From positions 186,001 to 250,000 of the forward strand of contig JAFLTE010000002.1 in the NCBI GenBank assembly GCA_022510565.1: DNA of 64,000 nt, given 5' to 3'. The translations under genes were made by a program, and so were the position numbers. Shown piece by piece: positions 43,515 through 52,680 of the stretch (its first letter is position 1; the number at the start of each line of letters is the position of its first letter). This stretch comes from Lachnospiraceae bacterium. Its GTDB lineage: Bacteria; Bacillota; Clostridia; Lachnospirales; Lachnospiraceae. The notes below the pieces were generated by a model. The model was not told the DNA's origin. It made no database searches and worked only from the letters and a program-made list of their open reading frames with translations.

Positions 43515-44675
43515 CTACCTTTCTAACTGCTTGATTATTTCTTTATATCTCTCATTTTCTTCGTGAATATTTTCCATCGCTTCAAGACGTCTGTCGTTTG
43601 AAAATGCACGACTTATAAGATCCATTTTCCAATTATAAACCTGATCGGTATTATCACGTCCCTTATATTGATTAATAAATCTTTCATCTTCAGGCTTAAA
43701 CTTCTCCATGATATCTGGCGGAACCGATAATGGAAAGAATATCTCTGTATAATATAGTGTATAATATACATCCCTGATTTTATCAAACAAAACAGCTATA
43801 TCATAAAGTTTATCCCAGTCAATTTTCTGCTTTTTTGCTGTTAATAACACATGTATATCCATAAATTTGTACAGTGATAAATCTTCTCCCCTAACTATTT
43901 TGAAAATCATAGTTGCTTCTCTGTAGTGATGAATACATAAAAACATTAAGAAATTTTCTAAAGATAATGTTCGTATATTGAACTGCCCATTATGAAGAAC
44001 TACTGTATCTGCAAGCATCTCCCTTGCAGATTTGGTTGAATCTTCATTGCTTAGCCTAAAATTAATATCAACTTCATGAAACGATAAATGTCTGTCCCCA
44101 ATAGCTTTAATGAAAGGAACAATTTCATAAGTATTTAGTCTTGCAAACATAATCTCTTTTTTACTTGCAGGACAAATCACCCCATTTTTTTCGCTCCCCT
44201 GGATATACCCAAGTTCCTTCAATATTTCCCCAGCCTTATCAAGATCATTAATGTCCACCATAATATCTGTATCATTAGATATACGCAATCCTGGTTCATA
44301 AAAAATCGTGTTGAGAACAGCACCTTTCATAAACGAATATCTAATGCTATTATTTTCAAATGCATCAGCTATTATTTTAATTTCCTGTTGATGTATTCGT
44401 GTTCTCTCACATTGCTCTATAAAGGCTATTTTTAGAAAATATTTTACATAGTGATTTATAGCATCTATTTCTTTTATATTTTTGTATACAACTCCATTAA
44501 CACGATTTAGAAAAGATGTTCCAAGAAAAGCTGCCCAATCCATAGCTGGATTATTGGCCAATTCTATCATATATTTTTTTTCATCATCGCCCACTTTACT
44601 TCTTGATGCCAACAGCATCAGCTGTTCGAACGGTTTAAATTTATTAAGACTGTTAATCTCATGTTGTCCTATCAT
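43515..44675 (-). CDS. NTP_transf_5 nucleotidyltransferase-like protein
   Basis: 386 residues. Residues ~110-145 carry the DNA-polymerase-beta-type motif IRYSFMKGAVLNTIFY...RISNDTDIMVDI with the Asp135-x-Asp137 metal pair, as in the uncharacterised nucleotidyltransferase family Pfam NTP_transf_5. The rest is helical. Such proteins recur beside HprK-like kinases in RiPP and exopolysaccharide loci, and both are present here. It is the first gene of the operon, with AGAGGAGG before the start. Confidence 0.7.
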   Translation of the reverse strand: MIGQHEINSLNKFKPFEQLMLLASRSKVGDDEKKYMIELANNPAMDWAAFLGTSFLNRVNGVVYKNIKEIDAINHYVKYFLKIAFIEQCERTRIHQQEIKIIADAFENNSIRYSFMKGAVLNTIFYEPGLRISNDTDIMVDINDLDKAGEILKELGYIQGSEKNGVICPASKKEIMFARLNTYEIVPFIKAIGDRHLSFHEVDINFRLSNEDSTKSAREMLADTVVLHNGQFNIRTLSLENFLMFLCIHHYREATMIFKIVRGEDLSLYKFMDIHVLLTAKKQKIDWDKLYDIAVLFDKIRDVYYTLYYTEIFFPLSVPPDIMEKFKPEDERFINQYKGRDNTDQVYNWKMDLISRAFSNDRRLEAMENIHEENERYKEIIKQLER

Positions 44676-45162
44676 ATAAAACCTCCTCTTGCAAAATATT
44701 TATATTATAAAAAATGTATTTTAATTATATTAAATTCTTTATCTCCGTATACGACTATAAATGTAGTACAATTCAGCAACTTACAATTCAGTCAATTATT
44801 CTATCAATACTTTTTTAATTGGATATAAAACCATCTTTATTATTTATATCATTCACTATATTATAAATATATTCCTAATTCAAATATTATTTTATGACAA
44901 CTGCTTGCAATAAATATGTGCCTTGCCACAAGAACTGATACAATATATTGCACTGAAACATAATTCAAAATATTTTGTAAATTAATATTTATCCTATTTA
45001 TACTACAAATGGTAATTGATATCTTTGATTTCATATGTTATTTAATAAAAATTTTATATTTATTTCGCAAATTATATAGAAATATATGTTATCTATGTCA
45101 TTGCTATTTTACTTAGTAATTTATTTTCTCAAAAAATCTACAAATTGCAATATTTTTTACAA
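44676..45162. other. AT-rich intergenic region upstream of the operon
   Basis: About 490 very AT-rich bases. Several TATAAT-like boxes occur on the minus strand (for example near 44705), but none has a convincing -35 partner. It must contain the promoter of the biosynthetic operon. No gene seen. Confidence 0.5.
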
Positions 45163-45815
45163 TTAGGGGATGCATTCCTCCGCAGTTATTGCCAAATCAG
45201 TTTGTGATACTTTTTCATGGATATCCGTGTTGAACAAGTTATAAAGTTCCAAGCCGTTCTCAATAATATTGTCAAATGGAATGACATCATTACCACACTT
45301 TATCAGTCCTATGCCACTCATGGTATTGGTCACAAAACGAAGCTGTGCATCTGACACTTCAATAACCTCCGCCATTTTGGAGCTGTCCGTATTTGCCTGC
45401 TTAAGTAATGTTACAAACTCCGAATTGACAACCAAAGATGTAGCAGTGTAGTTCCAGAGCAAATCAACTACATCCCGAGCGATACCCGTACAAAGACCGC
45501 CCTATTTCCTGACCTTTCTCCAAAGCTAATGCAAATACTTTGCGGAATACTCGGAATGAAGCAATACATGGAACTCGTCAATATATAGCAACGTTACCTT
45601 GCCCCGTTTTTCGTTCTCAATAATGCGATTCTATATGCTTTCCATCATAATGAGCATGGTCATTGGGACAGCCCCGTTCTAAGGTCATGGATATCATATA
45701 CCGTCAGGCGATTATCAACGTCCACATTTGTCCGGTAATTAAAGAGCTGCAGAGAGCCGTTGACAAAAAGTTCCAGCAATAGGGCATACCCTATGCCACC
45801 TCTTCTGCTAAGCTT
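45163..45815 (-). pseudogene. Decayed VirB4-type conjugative-transfer ATPase
   Basis: Reading along the minus strand: ALLLELFVNGSLQLFNYRTN and DNRLTVYDIHDLRT, then stops; VTLLYIDEFHVLLHSEYSAK (Walker B-like IDEFH), GGLCTGIARDVVDLLWNYTA, then an open end with VVNSEFVTLLKQANTDSSKM and GIGLIKCGNDVIPFDN. This order is that of the C-terminal ATPase domain of VirB4/TraE proteins from Tn916/Tn1549-class elements. At least three stops interrupt it. It is the only recognisable transfer gene left. Confidence 0.8.
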
Positions 45816-45833
45816 ATTAGTATCTCATTGAAA

Positions 45834-47570
45834 TCAAACACGAATTGGTATACTATTATTTATGCACAGCGCCCCATACCCCACCCTCGCATTCGGCAAA
45901 TCTGCCTCGCCGCGGATGGGTTTTGCGCCGCGCCTGAGATAGGCTTTCACTTTTTCTCCGTACAGGTAAGGGTCATTACCCTCTACAATCCCCCACTGCA
46001 TGAGAAGCGCAGCCGCGCCGGTCACAAAAGGTGTCGCAAAGGAAGTGCCTGACACCGGAGAGTATCCGTTATTTCTGTCCGGAGCCATCACACCTACTCC
46101 GGGCGCCACCAAATCAGGCTTTATGAAGGAATCTGCGGTTCGGCTGTTAACCTGTTCCTGATAGAGATAGCCTCGCCCGGAAAAGTCCGCGTAGGCCTCA
46201 TATACGGGTTCGTATGCGCCAACCGTAATGACCTTGGAGGCGGTGGAGGGAATGGTCAGAGTCACGTCCGGCGTAGGTCTGACAAATCGGGTATTATCGC
46301 TTCTGACGGTACCTGAGGGGAGATAAAACGTATAATTCCCCGTGACTGTTCTGATTGGCTCAAGCAGAAAACTCCACACACCGCTTTCAATATATCTGCC
46401 GTTTCCGGCAGGCAGCATATCAAAATATATTTCCTGTCCGGTCAGATAAGGTTTGGGTTCCCCGTTATACAGCAGGATTCTGGTCTGTCCCAGTTGGTAG
46501 GTCTGTTTACCGGGCCGCTCGGTATCCACTGTCAAAGAATCCCCCGTCGGCGATACCAGCGTCACTGTATAGCGGTCAGTATACTCCTTCCAAAGCTGTA
46601 CATTCATACCTGTTTCGTAGTTTCCGATTACGAGTTCCACCAGCGCCATACCTTCGGTGACACTTCCGCCCACATGTCCTCCCGAGGTTCCTTCGTTCCC
46701 GCTGCCCACACAGATGACATTGCGCCCGATTTCCGATACGTTATCTATGAACCGCTCCAGCAGTGATGTACCGTTATGTGCACCGTAAGTATTCCCGAAA
46801 CTCAGATTGATCGCCACCGGCATCTGTAATTCTATCGCTTTATTGACTGTGTAAGTCAAAGCACGCATCAACTCCGTTGTCCTCGGAAAAGAGTCGGCTC
46901 GCGGTGTCCCCAGACGCACGATAAGTAAGTCACTCTCTCTGGCGACTCCCGCATAGGCCGTGCCGCCCGTTCCGCCGCCGCCCGCGGCAATCCCGGCCAC
47001 CGCCGTTCCGTGTCCCGAGGTATCGACGCTGGGAACAAGCCGCTCTGCCTGCTGCCTGTTGCCCGTGGCAAGTGCCTCATTGATCTGCCTGCTGTCGAAC
47101 TCCCTGCCCAGCACCTGATCCCACAGATACAGTATTCTTGTAGTTCCGTCCGCATTACGAAAATCCTGATTCCAATAGCTGATTCCGGAATCTATAACAG
47201 CCACCAGCACACCTCTGCCGGTCAGTTCCCCGTATATCCGGCTGCCCGGTGCGTAACAAGAGGCGGTATTGCCTGTCAGGTCTGAGAAAAAGAGCCTTTT
47301 GGGCTTCTCTACATACTCGATCTGCTCCGTGGAGGCCAAAATATCCATCTGAGACTCCGGCACGGTCAGAATCGCATATCCCGCAATCAATTCCTCCACC
47401 AAAATGCCAAATTGCGTGAGTTCTTGTAAAGAGCCGTGATATTTAACAATCACTTCCCACGTTTTATCCGTCTCATCATATCCCACATTCAGTTCCAAGG
47501 ATTGTTCCCTCTCCGAAACCGGTGTCTCCAACGCCAAATTCAGAAGGTTTTCATTTTTCTGAGAATCCAT
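45834..47570 (-). CDS. Csp-like subtilisin-family serine protease
   Basis: 578 residues with the S8 catalytic triad: Asp127 in VAVIDSGI, His187 in SGHGTAVAGIAAGGGG, and Ser near 511 in SPVSGTSFATPFVTGAAAL. A ~95-residue N-terminal prodomain-like region and a long insertion between His and Ser match clostridial CspA/B/C-type proteases, which have no signal peptide. Those process spore-germination enzymes; the same function here is only inferred. GGGAGTGAGG precedes the ATG. Its last codons overlap the right island boundary repeat, so the C-terminal tail (after GALCI) may be island-derived. Confidence 0.92.
   Translation of the reverse strand: MDSQKNENLLNLALETPVSEREQSLELNVGYDETDKTWEVIVKYHGSLQELTQFGILVEELIAGYAILTVPESQMDILASTEQIEYVEKPKRLFFSDLTGNTASCYAPGSRIYGELTGRGVLVAVIDSGISYWNQDFRNADGTTRILYLWDQVLGREFDSRQINEALATGNRQQAERLVPSVDTSGHGTAVAGIAAGGGGTGGTAYAGVARESDLLIVRLGTPRADSFPRTTELMRALTYTVNKAIELQMPVAINLSFGNTYGAHNGTSLLERFIDNVSEIGRNVICVGSGNEGTSGGHVGGSVTEGMALVELVIGNYETGMNVQLWKEYTDRYTVTLVSPTGDSLTVDTERPGKQTYQLGQTRILLYNGEPKPYLTGQEIYFDMLPAGNGRYIESGVWSFLLEPIRTVTGNYTFYLPSGTVRSDNTRFVRPTPDVTLTIPSTASKVITVGAYEPVYEAYADFSGRGYLYQEQVNSRTADSFIKPDLVAPGVGVMAPDRNNGYSPVSGTSFATPFVTGAAALLMQWGIVEGNDPYLYGEKVKAYLRRGAKPIRGEADLPNARVGYGALCINNSIPIRV
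45860..45880. repeat. Right boundary repeat of the island (candidate attachment site)
   Basis: Matches 21075-21095 at 19 of 21 positions in the same orientation and encodes YGALCI of the subtilase. The two mismatches are synonymous (TAT/TAC, GCG/GCA). The decayed conjugation gene lies just to the left. Confidence 0.5.
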
Positions 47571-47697
47571 TATTCCCTCACTCCCAGTACTATATATACG
47601 CTAAAGTACCAGGAAAGATTCTTTGACTCTCCCCTAAGTTCATGCTAAGATAATTAATAACTATAAGGTCAGCACGCTTAAGGAAGGATGACAGAGA

Positions 47698-48684
47698 ATG
47701 ACCAGACCCACATCTACAGATGTCAATACCATGCATGAGACTCTGGGCGAAACTTATGACAATCTGCGCGAACCGAACGACTTCAGTTCATTGGATTACC
47801 CCGTCAATGTTTTTTATCTTGATTTGAGCAAATCCTATATGAACAGAATTCGGTGGCATTGGCATGAGGAAATGGAGGTCTTGATTCTCAATGACGGACT
47901 GGCCGAAGTGGCTACCGATGACGCTTCTTATAAGTTAACCCCGGGGCAGGGCATCATCATCAACCAGAATGTCATGCATTCCATCTATTCCCAGAATCAG
48001 GAAAACTGCACATTTTATTCCTTCGTATTCCATCCTGATTTTCTGTTCGGGCACAAAAACAACTATTTGCAGACACATTTTCTGCTCCCGATACAAAATT
48101 TTCGCTTGTTTAAGATGCTGGTATTAAGTGAAACGAATGAATGGCACGAACGTATGCTGGACGCAGTCAATGACGCGATTGCCGTCAATATGACGAAACC
48201 GTTCGGATATGAGGTTGCCACCAAGGGGCATTTATGCAGATTTTGGTCTGAACTGATCGGGCAGCTTCCACAGATGGAGACGGCACCGCCGCCGGGCGTA
48301 TCTCTGGATGAACAGCGAGTCAAGGAAGCGATGCTTTATATCAGAACGCATCACGCCGAGCCGATATCCCTGGATGAGATAGCAGGCAGTGTCCATATCA
48401 GTAAGAGCGAGTGCTGCCGCTGCTTTGCGCGTACACTGCAGATGACACCTTTTGAGTATCTGATGAAATACCGCATTTTCGAGGCAACCAAAAAGATGAT
48501 GGAACACCCCGATGAACCCATGTCAATTTCTGACTTGGCCCTGTCGGTAGGCTTTAATAACACTAGCTATTTTAATAAACTTTTCAAAAAATTTCTGGGC
48601 TGTACGCCTACTTACTACCGAACCCATAAGATTCTGTCCGGTACGGACAGAGACAACGGGCCTTTCAGCGTTCCGATACCGTAG
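47698..48684 (+). CDS. AraC-family transcriptional regulator
   Basis: 328 residues. An N-terminal cupin sensor (about 35-130; RIRWHWHEEMEVLILNDGLAEV, LTPGQGIIINQNVMHSI) and a C-terminal double HTH of AraC type (about 208-310; ISLDEIAGSVHISKSECCRCF, MTPFEYLMKYRI, ISDLALSVGFNNTSYFNKLFKK). Such regulators usually respond to sugars. It is divergent from the subtilase gene across 127 bases and has no adjacent sugar operon in the window. Confidence 0.93.
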   Translation: MTRPTSTDVNTMHETLGETYDNLREPNDFSSLDYPVNVFYLDLSKSYMNRIRWHWHEEMEVLILNDGLAEVATDDASYKLTPGQGIIINQNVMHSIYSQNQENCTFYSFVFHPDFLFGHKNNYLQTHFLLPIQNFRLFKMLVLSETNEWHERMLDAVNDAIAVNMTKPFGYEVATKGHLCRFWSELIGQLPQMETAPPPGVSLDEQRVKEAMLYIRTHHAEPISLDEIAGSVHISKSECCRCFARTLQMTPFEYLMKYRIFEATKKMMEHPDEPMSISDLALSVGFNNTSYFNKLFKKFLGCTPTYYRTHKILSGTDRDNGPFSVPIP

Positions 48685-48687
48685 TTT

Positions 48688-49344
48688 CTACGATTTGCGC
48701 TTGATACCATGCTGCTTGCAGATATCCTGTAGGCAGCATTTGTCACAGTAGGGATTGGTTCTGGCTGTACATACTTCCCTGCCGTGCCACACCAGTCTGT
48801 GACAGAAGTCGTTGCCTTCCTCGGGCGGAACAATCTTCCACAGCGCCATCTCCACTTTCTTGGGCTCTTTCACATCATCCACCAGACCGATTCGGTTACA
48901 GAGACGAATACAATGGGTGTCCGTCACGATAGCGGGCTTGCCAAACACATCCCCCATAATAAGATTAGCGCTTTTCCTACCCACACCGGGGAGTTTTAAA
49001 AGCGCATCGAAGTCATCCGGCACATTGCCACCGTACTCATCCTGCAGCATCTTCATGCAGGCACTGATATCCCTCGCCTTGCTGTTGCCAAGCCCGCAGG
49101 GATGCACAATCTTCTCAATCTCCTCCACGGGGGCCGCCGCAAGAGAAGCCACGTCCGGATATTTTTCGTATAGCTTTTCCACTACCACATTAACCCTTGC
49201 GTCAGTGCACTGCGCCGCCAAACGCACGCTGACAAGCAGTTTCCAAGCCTGATCGTATTCCAACGAGCAACCCGCGTCAGGGTACTCCTTTTTCAGTCGC
49301 TCGATAACCTCAAGCGCCAATTCCTTTTTTCTCATGTATATCAA
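48688..49344 (-). CDS. nth: Endonuclease III
   Basis: Base-excision repair glycosylase/AP lyase, 218 residues. HhH motif [17 protein letters not shown] with the catalytic Lys, the catalytic Asp in VTDTHCIRL, and a C-terminal [4Fe-4S] cluster C-x6-C-x2-C-x5-C ([18 protein letters not shown]). It ends 3 bases from the convergent AraC gene. Its start overlaps the end of prfA by 4 bases. Confidence 0.96.
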   Translation of the reverse strand: MIYMRKKELALEVIERLKKEYPDAGCSLEYDQAWKLLVSVRLAAQCTDARVNVVVEKLYEKYPDVASLAAAPVEEIEKIVHPCGLGNSKARDISACMKMLQDEYGGNVPDDFDALLKLPGVGRKSANLIMGDVFGKPAIVTDTHCIRLCNRIGLVDDVKEPKKVEMALWKIVPPEEGNDFCHRLVWHGREVCTARTNPYCDKCCLQDICKQHGIKRKS

Positions 49345-50417
49345 CTCTCTCCCATCTTAAGAAGCTTGGCCGCCTGGTCCGCCGCGATACAGGCATCGAT
49401 AATCTCCTGAATGTCGCCGTTCATCACCTTATCCAGCTTATACAGTGTCAGATTGATGCGATGATCCGTGACACGTCCCTGAGGGAAATTGTAAGTTCTT
49501 ATTTTCTCGGAGCGGTCTCCCGTACCGATTTGGCTTCTTCTCAGCTCCGCTTCCGCATCGTGCCTCTGCTGCTGCTCCATGTCATACAGCTTCGCCTTCA
49601 AGAGCGCAAATGCCTTCGCTTTATTTTGAATCTGGGATTTCTCCGTCTGACTGTATACCACGATTCCCGTAGGATAATGGGTCAGACGCACCGCGGAGTC
49701 CGTAGTGTTGACACACTGTCCGCCGTTACCGGAAGCACGCATGACGTCGATTCGGATATCCTTGTCTTCGATTACAATATCAATATCGTCATCCACCTCG
49801 GGCATCACCGCCACGCTGATGGTAGATGTGTGGATACGCCCGCCGCTCTCTGTCTCCGGCACACGCTGCACACGGTGCACGCCGCTCTCATATTTCAGCA
49901 CGGAATAGGCGCCCTGTCCTGTCACCATGAAGGTGACACTCTTCATGCCGCCGATGCCGATTTCTTCCACTTCCGCAGTCTCCACCTTCCAGCGCCTGCC
50001 CTCCGCAAAGTGCACATACATACGGTAGATTTCCGCGGCAAACAGCGCAGCCTCGTCTCCGCCCGCACCTGCGCGGATTTCCACGATTACATTCTTCTCA
50101 TCGTTAGGGTCCTTGGGCAGAAGCAGTATTTTAAGTTCCCGCTCCAACTCCTCCACACGCTTCTTGGCACCGCTTAACTCTTCTTTCAGCATCTCGCGCA
50201 TATCTTCGTCGGACTCGCCCTCCAACATGGCGAGGGAATCTTCGATATCCTGATTGCACTTTTTATATTCCTTATAGGCATTCACAATGGGAGTCAAGTC
50301 GCTCTGTTCCTTCATCAACGCACGGAAACGCTCCTGATTGTCCGCAACCGTAGGCTCACTCAACTCATTCATAATCTCTTCGAATTTTCTCAATAAGTCT
50401 TCTAATTTATCAAACAT
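49341..50417 (-). CDS. prfA: Peptide chain release factor 1
   Basis: RF1 terminates translation at UAA/UAG. The 358 residues start at the ATG at 50417, preceded by GTGGAGG. The GGQ motif is in [20 protein letters not shown] (most RF1 have GAGGQHVN); the rest of the class I release-factor body ([35 protein letters not shown]) is canonical. It overlaps prmC by 8 bases; PrmC methylates this GGQ glutamine, so the pairing is functional. Confidence 0.97.
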   Translation of the reverse strand: MFDKLEDLLRKFEEIMNELSEPTVADNQERFRALMKEQSDLTPIVNAYKEYKKCNQDIEDSLAMLEGESDEDMREMLKEELSGAKKRVEELERELKILLLPKDPNDEKNVIVEIRAGAGGDEAALFAAEIYRMYVHFAEGRRWKVETAEVEEIGIGGMKSVTFMVTGQGAYSVLKYESGVHRVQRVPETESGGRIHTSTISVAVMPEVDDDIDIVIEDKDIRIDVMRASGNGGQCVNTTDSAVRLTHYPTGIVVYSQTEKSQIQNKAKAFALLKAKLYDMEQQQRHDAEAELRRSQIGTGDRSEKIRTYNFPQGRVTDHRINLTLYKLDKVMNGDIQEIIDACIAADQAAKLLKMGES

Positions 50418-51282
50418 GGCTACCTCCACAAACGACTCTGTCAAGTCCCGCAAAATCCTTAATTACTTCCACGTTCATATAGCCTGCCTCCTCCATGAGA
50501 CGGCTCACCTGTTCTCCCTGATCGTATCCGATTTCAAAGAAAAGCATACCGCCGCCTGCGAGAAATCTACCCGCCTGCTCCAAAATTCTGCGGTAGAAAA
50601 AGAGACCGTCCTCATGTCCGTCCAGTGCCAATCTGGGTTCATGCTCCCGCACCTCAGGCATGAGGGATTCTATAACATCTGTTTTTATATATGGCGGATT
50701 GGAGACAATAATGTCAAACTTATCGCCTTCCTCCACTCCCGCAAAAAGGTCACCCTGCCGAAACGAGACTTTTGTCTGCCCGTCCGACTGTGGGCCCAGT
50801 ATTCTCTCTGCATTCTTCCCGGCAACCTGCAGCGCTTCTTCGGATAAATCCACGCCCACGCCCGTACAGTCATTGGAATAGCGCAGCAGACTTAGCAGAA
50901 TGCAGCCTGAACCGGTGCACATATCCAATATTCGCATGCCGTCGTGCAGATGCCGCATTACTTCCTCCACAAGCACTTCCGTATCCTGCCGTGGAATGAG
51001 TACTTTTCCATTGACTATAAAAGTCAATCCCATAAACTCCTGCTCACCCGTGATATGCTGCAGCGGAACACGTTCCCTTCGCGCAGCAATGCAGTTCGTA
51101 TATTGCTCATACTCCTCACCGGATATGGGTCGTTCCCCATGGGCTAACAGAGTATTCCTGTCCGTACCGCAGCACCATTCCAAAAGCAGCCTCGCGTCTG
51201 TCTTAGCTTCATCAATTCCCGCCGAAGACAGCTCTCCGAAGCCCCACTGATATATCTCTGCATAAGTTAGTCTTGCATCCAC
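50410..51282 (-). CDS. prmC: Release factor glutamine methyltransferase
   Basis: N5-glutamine methyltransferase acting on the GGQ motif of RF1/RF2. 290 residues from a GTG start embedded in the end of the DUF1385 gene. SAM motif [15 protein letters not shown] and the diagnostic NPPY in [16 protein letters not shown] are present, and an N-terminal helical RF-binding domain precedes them. Confidence 0.96.
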   Translation of the reverse strand: MDARLTYAEIYQWGFGELSSAGIDEAKTDARLLLEWCCGTDRNTLLAHGERPISGEEYEQYTNCIAARRERVPLQHITGEQEFMGLTFIVNGKVLIPRQDTEVLVEEVMRHLHDGMRILDMCTGSGCILLSLLRYSNDCTGVGVDLSEEALQVAGKNAERILGPQSDGQTKVSFRQGDLFAGVEEGDKFDIIVSNPPYIKTDVIESLMPEVREHEPRLALDGHEDGLFFYRRILEQAGRFLAGGGMLFFEIGYDQGEQVSRLMEEAGYMNVEVIKDFAGLDRVVCGGSHV

Positions 51283-52244
51283 GACTCATCCACCTCGTAG
51301 CCGAACGCCTCATACAGATATGCCTTCCAGTCAAATACAGCCTCCACGGCGGCAATAGCCACCTCCACCATGCTCTCATCCGGCTCTTTGGTAGTCAACC
51401 GCTGCATCCACATACCGGGTGCCGAGATAATTCTCACCAGAATGTTGTTGCTTCTGCCCGCCAGCCGGATAATCTCATAGGAGATGCCCGCAATCACCGG
51501 AATCAACGCAATACGCAGCAATACGCGATATACAGGATTTTCAACCCTGATAAAAAAGAAAAGAACAACGCTGACAAGCATAACAAACAACAAAAAGCTG
51601 GTCCCGCACCGTTTATGCTGCTTGGAACTCTTCATAACATTACCCACCGTCAGAGGACGGCCTTTTTCAATACAACTGATACATTTATGCTCCGCGCCAT
51701 GATATTGATAGACACGTCTTATGTCTTTCATCAGGGAAATACTGAGCACATAAAGCACAAAGATTACAATACGCAGCACTCCCTCAATAATTGCCATAAA
51801 GGAAGCACTCCGGATATAGTCCTCAAACAGAGACGTAATATAGTAGGGCAGCACCATAAATATGCCAATGGCAATCGCCAGAGATATAATGAGCACAATA
51901 GCGCCAAACACCTGGTCTGCCTTATCCTTGAACATCCTATTGAAAGCTTTATCGGCTGCGGTCTCCTTCTCTTCCTCGTCCTCATAAAAAGATGCGGAAT
52001 AGTTTAAACTCCTCATTCCCAGAATCAGAGAGTCTATAAACTGAAAAATACCGCGCACAAACGGTATATTCAGCAGTTTGCTGCCATGCGCGATACCGAC
52101 ATAATGCTCAATCTCAACCTCAATCTCTCCGTTAGGCTTTCTGACCGCAACGGCGTACTGATCCTTGTTTTTCATCATAACGCCCTCTAAGACCGCCTGA
52201 CCGCCAATCCCGGAGTATTTCATGTTTTTCTTCTTTTTCCCCAT
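51267..52244 (-). CDS. DUF1385 (YqhQ-type) membrane protein
   Basis: 325 residues. The family signature GIGGQAVLEGVMMKNKDQYAVAVRKPNGEI opens the protein. Four or five hydrophobic segments follow, with the conserved YHGAEHKCISCIEKG and KQHKRCGTSFLLFVML motifs (His/Cys that could bind metal). Function unknown, but the rpmE/prmC/prfA neighbourhood is conserved in Clostridia. It overlaps prmC by 16 bases. Confidence 0.93.
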   Translation of the reverse strand: MGKKKKNMKYSGIGGQAVLEGVMMKNKDQYAVAVRKPNGEIEVEIEHYVGIAHGSKLLNIPFVRGIFQFIDSLILGMRSLNYSASFYEDEEEKETAADKAFNRMFKDKADQVFGAIVLIISLAIAIGIFMVLPYYITSLFEDYIRSASFMAIIEGVLRIVIFVLYVLSISLMKDIRRVYQYHGAEHKCISCIEKGRPLTVGNVMKSSKQHKRCGTSFLLFVMLVSVVLFFFIRVENPVYRVLLRIALIPVIAGISYEIIRLAGRSNNILVRIISAPGMWMQRLTTKEPDESMVEVAIAAVEAVFDWKAYLYEAFGYEVDESWMQD

Positions 52245-52313
52245 CGTATATCCCTCATTAATGACTCAACTCGGAAGAATGCACGCTTTTTGCATGCAAC
52301 TTCATGTTTTGAG

Positions 52314-52347
52314 AAAAAAAGGTTGAGATGTGCACCTCAACCTTTTT
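52314..52347 (-). terminator. Terminator after rpmE
   Basis: GGTTGAG / CTCAACC stem extended by A/T pairs, with poly-T on both strands; it starts 9 bases beyond the rpmE stop. Confidence 0.9.
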
Positions 52348-52355
52348 GTACAAAC

Positions 52356-52562
52356 TTATTTGTTTTCCACACCGTACTTCTTGTTGAACTTATCAATACG
52401 TCCGCGTGCCTGGGCCGCTTTCTGCTGACCTGTGTAGAATGAATGGCACTTGGAACAAACTTCCACGTGAATCTCAGGTTTGGTAGAACCTGTCACGAAT
52501 GTATTGCCGCAGTTACAAGTTACGGTTGCCTGATAATATTCAGGATGAATTCCTTCTCTCAT
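52356..52562 (-). CDS. rpmE: 50S ribosomal protein L31
   Basis: 68 residues from the ATG at 52562 behind AGAGGTG. Zinc-binding type L31: TCNCGNTFV near residue 16 and [16 protein letters not shown] near 36. The C-terminus [11 protein letters not shown] is typical. It has its own promoter and terminator. Confidence 0.97.
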   Translation of the reverse strand: MREGIHPEYYQATVTCNCGNTFVTGSTKPEIHVEVCSKCHSFYTGQQKAAQARGRIDKFNKKYGVENK

Positions 52563-52625
52563 CTCTTTCACCTCTTCTTAGCTCAAAAGTAAATAGACGC
52601 TCCGCTGTGAGTCGACAGCTTTTAC

Positions 52626-52654
52626 ATTGTAGCACAGGACTCACGCGTATGCAA
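52626..52654 (-). promoter_or_regulatory. Promoter of rpmE
   Basis: TTGCAT-N17-TACAAT on the minus strand. The ~57-base leader can form a small GCTGT/ACAGC hairpin near its 5' end, compatible with L31 leader autoregulation, though too short to assign. Confidence 0.75.
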
Positions 52655-52680
52655 GCATTTATTTAAAGAAAATCGACAAA

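Larger units (their letters stand above)
21100..45859. mobile_element. AT-rich genomic island (about 24.8 kb)
   Basis: Everything between the two 21-base repeats is visibly AT-richer than the flanks. It contains the BtrH-like/ABC module, the His-like biosynthetic operon, three insertion-sequence relics (IS256, IS1182-like, IS3) and a decayed VirB4-type conjugation ATPase at the right end. No integrase, relaxase or intact transfer gene remains, so it looks like a stranded integrative conjugative element or a product of recombination between subtilase paralogues. Confidence 0.65.

Noticed and set aside
28972..44675. Surface polysaccharide (HisF2/HisH2-type amidation) locus
   Set aside because: No glycosyltransferase, WbpG-like amidotransferase, flippase or polymerase is present. 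Kept as an alternative only.
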